Origin: DTKD01 sp050948905
GTDB taxonomy: Bacteria > Armatimonadota > UBA5829
Assembly: GCA_050948905.1 (NCBI GenBank)
Contig: JBMNES010000001.1
Location: forward strand, 1,116,001-1,180,000
Direction of reading: 5' to 3'
DNA length: 64,000 nt
Shown here: in pieces, positions 8,234-16,388 of the stretch
Numbering within the stretch: position 1 is the first letter of the stretch
Layout of the letters: every line of letters starts with the position of its first letter
The notes under the pieces: generated by a model
Told to the model about the DNA's origin: nothing
Seen by the model: the letters and a program-made list of their open reading frames with translations, nothing else
The model's database searches: none
Program-made: the position numbers and the translations under genes

Positions 8234-9427
8234 ATGCGAATTGCGATTTTTACAGAGAGTTATGAACCGATCATAAATGGAGTGAGCGTCTGCGTCAGCA
8301 CCCTTCGGGATGGGCTGATAAAGCGTGGCCACGACGTTTTTATCTTCGCCCCTGCATTCAAAGGATACGTCGATCCTTACGAAGGAGTTACACGGATGCC
8401 CGCCACCCATACGGTGCTGATGCCGGACTACCCCTTTCCGCTGCCATTTGCGCCGCAGGCGAAGCGCATCTTTTCAAAGCTAAAAGTAGATATCGTACAC
8501 GCTCAGTCGCCGTTTCTTTTGGGGGTATTGGGGGCTAAATGGGCGCGACAATTCGGCATTCCGTTCGTGGCTACAAATCACACACTATATACGGAATACG
8601 TTCACTACGCCCCCGTGCGGCCTAAATCGCTGTCAAGGCAGTTTTTGATCAGTCTGATGAGGTGGCACTACTCCAAAGCCGACGCGGTCGTTGTGCCTTC
8701 AGGGCCGGTGGAAAAGGTGTTGCGATCTTACGGTGTCAAGAGCCGCATAGATGTTATCAAGACCGGGGTCGATCCTGTTAAACCGCTGTCCGCCCAGCAG
8801 CGCAACTCCGTTCGACGAGATTTTGGGGTGGAGGATGACGACTTTTTGTTGCTTTATGTCGGCAGAATCGCTCGCGAAAAAAATCTTCGAATGCTGCTGG
8901 GTGCGTTTAAGAACGTGTTGTCACAACATCCATCAAGCAAGCTGGTGTTAGTTGGCGGCGGCCCGGCTCTAGCTGAGACCAGGGATTACGCAAACGAGTT
9001 AAGCCTCGGTGAGAGCGCTCAATTTATGGGTATGCTCCCGCGCCTCGATATAGAGCCGATTTACGGCGCAGCAGATGCCTTCGCTTTCCCCAGCACCACG
9101 GAGACTCAGGGGATAGCGATATGCGAGGCCCTCAGCGCAGGGCTGCCGGTGGTGGCCGTCGATGCTGGCGGGATACCGGAGAACCTGCAAAACGGGGTCG
9201 ACGGGTTTCTTACCGCCGACGACGCGGGTGAGTTTGCCGATCGCATAAAATTCCTGATCAACAGCCCTGCCGATCGTGCACAAATGGCCGAACGCGCCCG
9301 TGCTAACGCACAGCATTTTTCGATAGACCGTATGGTCGATAACTTCGAGGCGTTCTACGAGTCCGTCATCTCAGCCGCAGTATGCCCGGCCGCTATCGGT
9401 AACCGGCAAAAGTCAGGGTCTATTTGA
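8234..9427 (+). CDS. GT4-family glycosyltransferase (diacylglycerol glucosyltransferase / PimB-like)
   Basis: The 397-residue protein begins MRIAIFTESYEPIINGVSVC, the typical N-terminus of GT4 enzymes that glycosylate diacylglycerol or phosphoinositides. The C-terminal half has the nucleotide-sugar signature: LLYVGRIAREKN near residue 210, FAFPSTTETQGIAICEALSA near residue 280 containing the E-x7-E motif, and GLPVVAVDAGGIPE. Such enzymes retain the anomeric configuration and act at the inner membrane face to make glycolipids. The ATG at 8234 follows a promoter by only 18 bp and has no visible ribosome site. The last 8 bp overlap the end of the convergent gene. The acceptor lipid is unknown. 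Confidence 0.85.
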   Translation: MRIAIFTESYEPIINGVSVCVSTLRDGLIKRGHDVFIFAPAFKGYVDPYEGVTRMPATHTVLMPDYPFPLPFAPQAKRIFSKLKVDIVHAQSPFLLGVLGAKWARQFGIPFVATNHTLYTEYVHYAPVRPKSLSRQFLISLMRWHYSKADAVVVPSGPVEKVLRSYGVKSRIDVIKTGVDPVKPLSAQQRNSVRRDFGVEDDDFLLLYVGRIAREKNLRMLLGAFKNVLSQHPSSKLVLVGGGPALAETRDYANELSLGESAQFMGMLPRLDIEPIYGAADAFAFPSTTETQGIAICEALSAGLPVVAVDAGGIPENLQNGVDGFLTADDAGEFADRIKFLINSPADRAQMAERARANAQHFSIDRMVDNFEAFYESVISAAVCPAAIGNRQKSGSI

Positions 9428-10904
9428 CCCCTTTCGCCGCATCCTCGATCTGACGTATCTCTTCCATCGCTTTCTTGGCGTCGGCGTGGTCTGGTTTAAG
9501 CTCTAGCACAGGCGTCAGAAATTGTTTGGCGGCTTCGAGGTTGCCCATCAAAATAGCCAATCTGCCGCATACGTAGTTGCCCTCGATGGTCCCGTCAAAC
9601 AGGTGGAATGAGTGTTTTTCCCGTTCAAGCATTCCCGCCATCAAAAACACCTGCCATTCCGCGTCCAATCGGTCTCCGAGTTCGCGGTCTACCCACGCCA
9701 GGTTGAGTCTGGCGTTGGCGTTCTGCGGATCCATCTCAAGAACAAGACGGAGGGCATTCGCCGCCTCATCCCATTTCTTTTCCAGGGCAAGCTTTTCCGC
9801 TTTTTCGATCAGTGTCGGAGCTTGATTGGCAGCGATCCCGTCTGCAACATTTTTTGGAACGTAGGTCAGAAGCACCGATTTGAAATCCGTGTTGGTGACT
9901 TTTTTTATCGCTTCACAGATCGTGTCGGTATCAGGGTTGCCCGTGTAGTTAAGCTGTCCCATAATCTTCGCCAGCGTCTGCGGGCCAGATTTGCTTAGCA
10001 GTCCCGATATCGCCTCGATGGAATACTGCACTTTGGCAGCTTCGAGTTTTGCATCGAAGACGGCTGGGTTTTTGTTTATATATGGCGCCTGCGGCCATGA
10101 GAGTAAGTTTACTTTGCCCCTCAATTCCTGTGCGCCAGGTCCCACTGTGAACAGCGATGTTGCCAAATCGTTAAGCTGTTTGGAGCCATATTTGGCTACC
10201 ATCTGCCGGGTCAGATAGCCACTGACTCCTTCGTTAAACCACCGGCTGAATGGGTTGTAGAGTTTCAACGGCACTGCTATCAAATAGGAGATGGTGTCCT
10301 GAACCGGGGCAATTGCCATAGCCTCCCCAGCTCCTAGAAAATCCTGCGCCATTTGACCCAGTTTATCCTCAGAGCGAATCGTGCCGTCGGGGTTGATCAG
10401 CACGGGGAAATAGCTGCGCTTAATTTTGTCCTGGTCGAGGTTCTTGTCCTCGAAGACCATATTGAATTCGTCTTTATCCTTGGAGTATCGAACCTGCACA
10501 AGCCCGGCGTCGATCCCATCAGTGGCGACAGCGTCGCTTTTACGAACCAGCTTGATATTGGAGAACACGCCGACCATAGCCTCCGATTTTTCCTTGAACA
10601 TCTGCAGTCGTGACTTAGCCGTGTCCTGTTTTTCCTCTGCCCCCAAAGCCTGGGTAATGTCAGTCGCTAGTGCGCCGACATTAGATAATAAGCTAATCGT
10701 CTGACGATGAGTGTCCAACGATGGCTTAATTGCGGATTGGGCCACTTCCATCACTTTTTTGGCCTGCGTCTCCATTCCTGCCGGATATGACACCGTTATC
10801 CCGGCGGTAGTCATTTGTTTTACATCAGCCGCCTCGCAGCAGCTTCCTGCCCACAACCCGGCAATAATAACCATCACAAAAACCAATGTGCTCAGACTCT
10901 TCAT
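9420..10904 (-). CDS. Secreted TPR protein with a degenerate peptidase-MA-like region
   Basis: The 494-residue protein has a signal peptide (cleavage likely near residues 25-27, GSCCEAADV). Near residues 220-230, FSRWFNEGVSGYL resembles the third-ligand segment (W-x-x-E-G) of gluzincin metallopeptidases of the MA clan, but the preceding HExxH position reads like DTISY (residues 203-207), so zinc-dependent catalysis is unlikely. Residues from about 365 carry two or more tetratricopeptide repeats (KKWDEAANALRLVLEMDPQN and LEAAKQFLTPVLELKPDHAD). GGAGG lies 6 nt before the ATG at 10904. It probably scaffolds or binds other envelope proteins. Its end overlaps the glycosyltransferase gene by 8 bp. 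Confidence 0.75.
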   Translation of the reverse strand: MKSLSTLVFVMVIIAGLWAGSCCEAADVKQMTTAGITVSYPAGMETQAKKVMEVAQSAIKPSLDTHRQTISLLSNVGALATDITQALGAEEKQDTAKSRLQMFKEKSEAMVGVFSNIKLVRKSDAVATDGIDAGLVQVRYSKDKDEFNMVFEDKNLDQDKIKRSYFPVLINPDGTIRSEDKLGQMAQDFLGAGEAMAIAPVQDTISYLIAVPLKLYNPFSRWFNEGVSGYLTRQMVAKYGSKQLNDLATSLFTVGPGAQELRGKVNLLSWPQAPYINKNPAVFDAKLEAAKVQYSIEAISGLLSKSGPQTLAKIMGQLNYTGNPDTDTICEAIKKVTNTDFKSVLLTYVPKNVADGIAANQAPTLIEKAEKLALEKKWDEAANALRLVLEMDPQNANARLNLAWVDRELGDRLDAEWQVFLMAGMLEREKHSFHLFDGTIEGNYVCGRLAILMGNLEAAKQFLTPVLELKPDHADAKKAMEEIRQIEDAAKGVK

Positions 10905-10932
10905 CAAAAACCTCCACGACTAGCTACACAAC

Positions 10933-10962
10933 AGTATACAGTGACGAGAGGTCAAAGCTCAA
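10933..10962 (-). promoter_or_regulatory. Promoter of the TPR protein gene
   Basis: Read on the minus strand: TTGAGC (10962-10957), an 18-bp spacer, and TATACT (10938-10933). The transcript start is predicted near 10926, about 22 nt before the ATG at 10904. Confidence 0.5.
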
Positions 10963-11040
10963 ATCCCAAATAGCAATTCAAAACTATTTATAACCCGTCG
11001 GTATTCTGGGTAAGACTCCGGGTAATGGAGGTGTATCGTT

Positions 11041-11457
11041 ATGAAGCTGAATGAGATTATGTCCAGGGAACTCGTGACCTGCAGTCCTAATGAGAGCATC
11101 GCACAAGTTGCCAAAAAGCTGCAGGACAACGACATTGGGATGTGTCCTGTTGTGGAGGAGGAGCGCCTGGTGGGCGTGGTGACCGACCGTGATATCACCA
11201 CTCGCGCGGTTGCCAAAGGTTTCGACGTCAATTCCACTATGATCGGCGAGATTATGACCCGCGACCCGATTTCGGTGGAAGCTTCTATGGAGGCCGAGGA
11301 AATCTGCGAGATAATGTCGGAGCATCAAATTCGCCGGCTGCCGGTGATGCGGGAGAACAAGCTCGTTGGCATTGTCGCCCTGGCCGACCTTGCGCTGGAC
11401 CTTGAAGAGGAAGAACTGGTAGCCGATACGCTGATCAATATCTCACAGCCGGCCTGA
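11041..11457 (+). CDS. Two-CBS-domain protein
   Basis: The 138-residue protein consists of a pair of CBS motifs (a Bateman module): KLNEIMSRELVTCSPNESIA with LVGVVTDRDITTRAVA in the first, and IMTRDPISVEASMEAEEICE with LVGIVALADLAL in the second. Such modules bind adenosine nucleotides and usually regulate partner enzymes or channels. GGAGG lies 8-9 nt before the ATG. The gene stands alone, so its partner is unknown. The family is clear, the ligand is not. Confidence 0.9.
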   Translation: MKLNEIMSRELVTCSPNESIAQVAKKLQDNDIGMCPVVEEERLVGVVTDRDITTRAVAKGFDVNSTMIGEIMTRDPISVEASMEAEEICEIMSEHQIRRLPVMRENKLVGIVALADLALDLEEEELVADTLINISQPA

Positions 11458-11489
11458 CAATGTGGCGTAGCACAAAAATGTCGTTGATC

Positions 11490-12347
11490 TTAACCCGACC
11501 ACCCGATTTGCCACCACCTGCGTGTCGGAGCTTTGTGCTCGGCGCAGGTGGGGCAGGGGGCTAACTGACGCTCGGCCATAAATCGGACCTCACATGTGAG
11601 CCGTCCTGCTGCATCGGGACATTCACGCCGAAAATGAAATATGCCCTCCTCCGTCCACACCGCAGCTAATGCTGGCTCGATGAGTCCGCTTGTGTCGAGT
11701 TTTAACGCGCCGTGCCCATCCTTGCCGTTTGCAAACCTTGTCGCCGCCAGATTCACCGAGCACACGGATTGCACTTGAGCATATTCCTTCAGCATATAGG
11801 CATAGACTCGCGCCGTGGCGCCGGTGTTGGATATGTCATCGAGTAATAATACGCGGCCGCTGAGCTTTTGAGGTCGGGCGAAAAGGTCCTGCACCACATA
11901 CTGCATACGGGCCTTCAGCGCATCCGGGCCACTCAGCCTGCTTACTGCCCGCATCGGCGGCCTGGTGGAGGATCGAAAGAACATATTCTCCACGTTCCTG
12001 GCGCCGGTCTTTGCGCAGATCATATCCGCCAGCGCGCTCTGTGGCCGAGATCGCTCTGCGGACACCTCCTGTGACCCCAGCGCTCGCACAACCCAGTCGA
12101 AATTAGCGCCTGCCAACCGAATAACCTGCGCACAATAAAATCTGCACAAGGCAGTTATGTGAGGTTCGAAATCGGCCGTTACCGCGCAGGACTTGAACGC
12201 CTTTATAAGCTTGCTTTCGTAGCTGGTGAGTGAGTTGGGCCAGAACGACCCCAGCGTTACAACTTCGTCGCACGGGTCGCTTTGACATAATGCAGCAACG
12301 TCAATCGCCGTTCGCAGTGGGATCGGTGGTTTGGTCATGGCAGCCAT
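11490..12347 (-). CDS. ComF-like phosphoribosyltransferase-domain protein
   Basis: The 285-residue protein contains VLLLDDISNTGATARVYAYM near residue 165, the PRPP-binding loop of type I phosphoribosyltransferases (hydrophobic-x-DD-x-x-x-TG). A preceding RPPMRAVSRLSGPDALKARM segment resembles the region before the loop in ComF proteins. The C-terminal 60 residues carry several cysteines, including CPTC, that could bind zinc, in contrast to the N-terminal zinc finger usual for ComF. Two ATG codons (12347 and 12338) are in frame. It is divergent from the PHP gene. A role in DNA uptake or nucleotide salvage is possible but unproven. Confidence 0.65.
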   Translation of the reverse strand: MAAMTKPPIPLRTAIDVAALCQSDPCDEVVTLGSFWPNSLTSYESKLIKAFKSCAVTADFEPHITALCRFYCAQVIRLAGANFDWVVRALGSQEVSAERSRPQSALADMICAKTGARNVENMFFRSSTRPPMRAVSRLSGPDALKARMQYVVQDLFARPQKLSGRVLLLDDISNTGATARVYAYMLKEYAQVQSVCSVNLAATRFANGKDGHGALKLDTSGLIEPALAAVWTEEGIFHFRRECPDAAGRLTCEVRFMAERQLAPCPTCAEHKAPTRRWWQIGWSG

Positions 12348-12405
12348 ACGATATCACGACAGGCCCCGGCTCACAATCCTTCTGCAATAAAAATATAAAA
12401 AATCC

Positions 12406-12434
12406 TTGTGAACTGCGCGCTGGTCTAGTACACT
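12406..12434 (+). promoter_or_regulatory. Promoter of the PHP gene
   Basis: TTGTGA at 12406-12411 and TACACT at 12429-12434 are 17 bp apart. The predicted transcript start near 12441 leaves a 12-nt leader carrying the AGAGG ribosome site. Confidence 0.55.
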
Positions 12435-12452
12435 ATCGCAGAGGTGATCGTT

Positions 12453-13742
12453 ATGCTTAAATACCATAAGTACTACGAATGTATGCCGCGCGTTGTTCGC
12501 GCAAAAAGCCTTACCAATGTCGTCATTAAGCCGCTGTTCGATCATTGCCGGTTCAACGATGAGGATGAGTATAAAATCGCGCTGATCCCTGTCGGAGGGG
12601 TGTTCGGGCAGACCGAGGTTCTGTCTCCGGATAAGATCTCCGTGAAGTCGCAAAACGGCGTGATCTCCATACCCCTGGCCTTCGACGCCGAGCAGGAGCA
12701 CACTCTGCAGGTGGAAAACTCCGAAGGCAAGCTCATCGCTGAGTTCGCCTTGTATGCGCTCGACGAAGACCTCTTCGACTTGCGGCCATACAAAGGCGAT
12801 ATGCACATGCACACAAATAAATCGGATGGGGTAGAATCCCCGGCCTATGTTGCGGCGTCGTGCAGAAAAATCGGTCTGGATTATATGGCCATCACGGATC
12901 ATTACACAATTGAGCCGTCCAGGGAGGTAATCAAGACATTTGAGAACGCGAATATCGACCTGAGGCTTTACCCCGGCGAAGAAGTACACCCGCCCGGAAA
13001 CCCTGTTCACATGGTCAACTTCGGAGGATCTATCGGCGTCAACGCGCTGTTTAAGACGCCTGAGTATGAGAAAGAAGTCGCCGAAATAGAGAAGGAGCTC
13101 AACTTTATTCCCGAAGGCGTTAAGCGGCACAACTTCGCCTCGTGTTTGTGGTGCTTCAATAAAATCCGCGAAGGCGGCGGGTTGGGGATATTCTGTCATC
13201 CATATTGGATATTCCGACAGAAGTACGATGTGCCTGAATATCTTACGAACCTGCTTTTCGAGCACCAGCCGTTCGACGCGCTGGAGCTTATCGGTGGGTT
13301 CTTCATTCACCAGGCGGAATCGAATATGCTGCAGGTGGCGCGGTATCACGAAGAGCGAGAGAAGGGTAAGAAGATACCTGTGGTCGGCGTGACGGACTCC
13401 CACGGCGTCGAGGACGTCGGATTGTTTGGGTGGTATTATACCATCGTGTTCGCAAAATCTTCGGATCTTGGCGATCTAATAGACAGCATCAAGGGCCTGA
13501 AATCCGTCGCGGTGGAGGCATTGCCGGGGGAGCGGGTGCGCGCGTTCGGCCCGTTCCGGTTGGTGCGATATGCGCAGTATTTGATTCGGGAGATATTCCC
13601 TGTGCATGATGAGTTGTGCGTAGAAGAAGGCAGGTTAATGCTGGCATACGCGGCTGGCGAGCCGGGTGCGGCGGAAGCGCTGTCGAGGCTAAAGGGCCGC
13701 ACGAAGAAGCTGTACGACCGAATGTGGGGTAGCGAGAATTGA
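12453..13742 (+). CDS. PHP-domain metal-dependent phosphoesterase
   Basis: The 429-residue protein carries the metal-binding motifs of the PHP family: KGDMHMHTNKSDG near residue 115, MAITDHYTIEPS, LYPGEEVH, GIFCHPYW and PVVGVTDSHGVED. This His/Asp set binds two or three metals and hydrolyses phosphoesters. About 110 residues before the PHP domain form a beta-rich N-terminal region not seen in simple PHP proteins. The ATG at 12453 has AGAGGT 7-8 nt upstream; the upstream GTG at 12444 overlaps that site. The next gene starts with a TTG overlapping this stop codon, so the two are translationally coupled. The substrate is unknown. Confidence 0.82.
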   Translation: MLKYHKYYECMPRVVRAKSLTNVVIKPLFDHCRFNDEDEYKIALIPVGGVFGQTEVLSPDKISVKSQNGVISIPLAFDAEQEHTLQVENSEGKLIAEFALYALDEDLFDLRPYKGDMHMHTNKSDGVESPAYVAASCRKIGLDYMAITDHYTIEPSREVIKTFENANIDLRLYPGEEVHPPGNPVHMVNFGGSIGVNALFKTPEYEKEVAEIEKELNFIPEGVKRHNFASCLWCFNKIREGGGLGIFCHPYWIFRQKYDVPEYLTNLLFEHQPFDALELIGGFFIHQAESNMLQVARYHEEREKGKKIPVVGVTDSHGVEDVGLFGWYYTIVFAKSSDLGDLIDSIKGLKSVAVEALPGERVRAFGPFRLVRYAQYLIREIFPVHDELCVEEGRLMLAYAAGEPGAAEALSRLKGRTKKLYDRMWGSEN

Positions 13743-14641
13743 CATCGGCGGCAATCGCCTTACTGGTGTTCTCGGCGATAATTCACGCCACCTGGAATAT
13801 GATAGGCAAGCGTGAAGACCCGTCGGCGAAGTTCTTTCTTATTGCGAACACTATGGGCGTGTTGCTGCTTAGCCCGGTGGTGCTTAGTAATCTGAGCCTG
13901 CCGCTGAGTTTTCCGGTTGAGGTCTGGAAACTCATCGCGATAACCGGGTTGTTTCAGGCAGTGTATTTTATGGGGTTGGCCGGTGCTTACAGGGCCGGCC
14001 ATCTCTCTGTCGCCTATCCTCTCGCACGTTCGGCCCCGGTTTTAATGGTCGCCGTGATAAGCATACTGATGGGCAAAGGTTCCCAGTTGACTTCGCCGTC
14101 GATAGTGGGGATGGTGCTGGTCGCCATTGGGGGGTTGTTGTTGCCGATAAACCGCATTGCCGATTGGAAACTGCGGGATTATCTGCACGCTTCGACGCTG
14201 TTTGCGCTGTTGGCGGCGGTGGGGACAAGCGGATATTCCCTCGCCGACGATGCGGCGCTGAGGGTTTTAAAGGAGCAATTGAGCGCCAATAGGGTCATCC
14301 TGACGCTGAATTATGCGTTTTTCGAGGGCATCTCGACCTTTTTATGGCTCGGTTTGCTTGTTTTGATTGGGCAGCGCAACGGCAAAGACTCGGCCAAAAG
14401 CCAGCCGGTTCGATTCAGACACGCCATGGTCGCGGGAATAGGGATATGTCTGGCCTATACGATAGTGCTTCTCGCGATGACTTTGGCGAAAAACGTCAGC
14501 TATATAGTCGCGTTTCGCCAGCTTAGCATACCTATAGGCGCTGTGCTTGGGGTGACCGTGCTGCGGGAGCCGGGAAGCGTGAACAAGTTCGTTGCCATCA
14601 CTGTGATGCTTGCAGGCCTGGTTTTGGTTGCTGTCTATTAG
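13739..14641 (+). CDS. EamA-family (DMT superfamily) transporter
   Basis: The 300-residue protein is strongly hydrophobic with about ten predicted membrane helices arranged as two EamA repeats. The first opens AALLVFSAIIHATWNMIGKR-like sequence and contains the hallmark AYRAGHLSVAYPLARSAPVL; the second contains VSYIVAFRQLSIPIGAVLGV. EamA carriers export amino acids, nucleosides or other metabolites across the inner membrane. The start is a TTG that overlaps the PHP gene stop as TTGA, with GGGG about 10 nt upstream. Coupling to the PHP gene suggests linked functions, but the substrate cannot be inferred. Confidence 0.85.
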   Translation: MTSAAIALLVFSAIIHATWNMIGKREDPSAKFFLIANTMGVLLLSPVVLSNLSLPLSFPVEVWKLIAITGLFQAVYFMGLAGAYRAGHLSVAYPLARSAPVLMVAVISILMGKGSQLTSPSIVGMVLVAIGGLLLPINRIADWKLRDYLHASTLFALLAAVGTSGYSLADDAALRVLKEQLSANRVILTLNYAFFEGISTFLWLGLLVLIGQRNGKDSAKSQPVRFRHAMVAGIGICLAYTIVLLAMTLAKNVSYIVAFRQLSIPIGAVLGVTVLREPGSVNKFVAITVMLAGLVLVAVY

Positions 14642-14671
14642 AGGCAATCATCGAAGCAAGCCCCACATTTC

Positions 14672-14700
14672 TTGACTCTGTGCTGAGTGCAGGTTACAAT
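14672..14700 (+). promoter_or_regulatory. Sigma-70 promoter upstream of the gene at 14729
   Basis: TTGACT at 14672-14677, a 17-bp spacer and TACAAT at 14695-14700, each one base from consensus. The transcript start is predicted near 14707. Confidence 0.72.
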
Positions 14701-14728
14701 ACACTACTATTTATAACCGGAGACGACC

Positions 14729-15361
14729 GTGAACGTTGAACTACTCACCTGCCAACGGATGACCGCTGGGCTTGTATATCCGCCGTATCCTCTGCAGCAG
14801 CCACAGGTAAATCAGATTTATGCCGACATCTCGCTGCGTTACCCGTTTCAATCGCTGCAGCATTTGCCGGACGGCGCGAGAATGGCTAACCCTGCGGGGG
14901 ATTTCTTCATCCGTGCTACGCTTATGCAGGTCAACGATGGGGTCGACTTCTTCCCGTCGTCCAAAGAGCGAGCTATGGACCTCTTTCAGATCGCCCAGGA
15001 GAGGCTGCAGGTGCCGCAGTTCACGGTTTTTGGTATAAAATTGACGGCGTTGCTTCCCTTGCAGGAGCAAAAAAACGCCGCGGCTCTGCTGGAGCGTGCC
15101 GCGCTGGACAGAATAGAGAGCAATCTGGACCTGCTCGGGCCGGGCAGGCAGGGCGTTGGGCTGCGAATAGTGCTGCACCAGGACGGGATCAGGGAACTGA
15201 AGATAGAGCCGTTTTTCAAAGACCTGAGCCAATTATATATAGAGTTGGATATCCAGCATCCCACCGCTTTCAACGATATCTGTACCATAGAACCGTGGAT
15301 GGATTCGGCTTATGATTATCTGTTTAGAGAAGTAAAAGGTTTCTTAGAGACGCTGTCATAA
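14729..15361 (+). CDS. Conserved-looking protein of unknown function
   Basis: I do not recognise this 210-residue cytoplasmic-looking protein. It has no signal peptide or membrane helix and is rich in alternating hydrophobic and charged residues. It contains PDGARMANPAGDFFIRATLM near residue 48, and its C-terminal half (residues 120-200) reads like an alpha/beta ligand-binding or TIGR04255-like fold with PTAFNDICTIEPWMDSAYD near the end. The start is a GTG with CGGAG 7-8 nt upstream and a strong promoter 29 bp before it. It is followed 28 bp later by a secreted protein gene, perhaps with its own promoter. Confidence 0.7.
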   Translation: MNVELLTCQRMTAGLVYPPYPLQQPQVNQIYADISLRYPFQSLQHLPDGARMANPAGDFFIRATLMQVNDGVDFFPSSKERAMDLFQIAQERLQVPQFTVFGIKLTALLPLQEQKNAAALLERAALDRIESNLDLLGPGRQGVGLRIVLHQDGIRELKIEPFFKDLSQLYIELDIQHPTAFNDICTIEPWMDSAYDYLFREVKGFLETLS

Positions 15362-15389
15362 CGCCGCTTCTAGTGGGTATACCCCACCT

Positions 15390-16316
15390 ATGAAGCATCT
15401 GTCCACAATCGTTGTGTTGTGCTTTATATGTGCCGGGGCTGGGCTTGGCGCTGATATGGGCCAATGGGAGACGGTATCATATCAGGACTGGGGTCTGACA
15501 CTTCAGATCCCTGCCGGCGCCGTAAAACACCCCGTGCCCAACCAGCCGCCTAACGGTTTTTATGATGTGTACTCCGCAAACGGCTGCGCCTGCGTGATTG
15601 CCGTGACCCCCGTTCGCAACCTGCCGACTCCAACTACCATCGAGAAATTGATTCAGGAGGAGCTTGCCAAATCTGCCAGATTAGGTGCGGCCAGGCGCTG
15701 GGAGCAGGATTCCAGGCAGGGGGATCTTTTCAAGGGTTTTATGGGGCTGGTGAAGATCAAGGGAGCTGTTTTTCTGCCGGACGCGGTGCGACAGATCGTA
15801 GCCGGAGATACGGCGTTTCACTGCGTTTCTATGGCGGCGCTTGGGGATGATAGTTCCCCTGTGTTGAGTGTCGGCGTATTCGGGCCGCGACATCGCGAAA
15901 ATGACATAACCATTATCGCTAAGGGTATGGCTGCGTTTGTCAAAAAATCCGGCTCGGTGAACAAATCAGTAGGAGCTTCTGCCGGCGCTGGAGAATCCGC
16001 TAGCTGGCCTACTTTAAAACCTGGACAGATTGAGCTTGAAGGTGTCATCTCGATGGTCACCGGCGACCAGAAAAGCCTGATACTGGCCGTGGAGTTTATC
16101 ACCATGCCTGGATCCAATCCGATCGCCCTTAACCCCGCCAGGCGCAAGGTGGTGCTTTTGAGGCAGAAAATGGACTGGCCGGCTGTTGGGCAGCGAATAC
16201 GCCTGTTGGGAACTAACACCGGCGTCGGCAAGCCGATGACCGCCGATTTGCTGGAAAAACTGCCGGATGAGCCCCCGGTGCAGCCGGTAAAAAGCGAACC
16301 TAAAACCTCTGCTTAA
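15390..16316 (+). CDS. Secreted protein of unknown function
   Basis: The 308-residue protein has a signal peptide (MKHLSTIVVLCFICAGAGLG, cleaved near residue 21). The first domain (about 22-190) is of the PsbP/Mog1-like kind in general look: it starts with a YQDWGLTLQIPAG-like phrase seen in small proteins that cover a lipoprotein or stress function. A Ser/Gly/Ala linker follows near 195-212, and the last 90 residues form a beta-rich domain ending in a Pro/Lys tail. No Shine-Dalgarno sequence is visible before the ATG; the upstream GGTATACC palindrome could be a -10 placing the transcript start at the ATG itself. No function is assigned. Confidence 0.65.
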   Translation: MKHLSTIVVLCFICAGAGLGADMGQWETVSYQDWGLTLQIPAGAVKHPVPNQPPNGFYDVYSANGCACVIAVTPVRNLPTPTTIEKLIQEELAKSARLGAARRWEQDSRQGDLFKGFMGLVKIKGAVFLPDAVRQIVAGDTAFHCVSMAALGDDSSPVLSVGVFGPRHRENDITIIAKGMAAFVKKSGSVNKSVGASAGAGESASWPTLKPGQIELEGVISMVTGDQKSLILAVEFITMPGSNPIALNPARRKVVLLRQKMDWPAVGQRIRLLGTNTGVGKPMTADLLEKLPDEPPVQPVKSEPKTSA

Positions 16317-16343
16317 GCTGTTGTTTACTCTCTCCTCCCTTGA

Positions 16344-16372
16344 TTGACACAACTTGCCTCACACCGTACCAT
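16344..16372 (+). promoter_or_regulatory. Promoter of the DRTGG ATPase gene
   Basis: A perfect TTGACA at 16344-16349, a 17-bp spacer and TACCAT at 16367-16372. The leader would be about 10 nt and still include the GGAGG at 16379-16383. Confidence 0.6.
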
Positions 16373-16388
16373 GGTAATGGAGGATCAA

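Noticed and set aside
12354..13403. A 349-codon minus-strand frame opposite the PHP gene
   Set aside because: Lies opposite conserved PHP motifs and has no recognisable domain.
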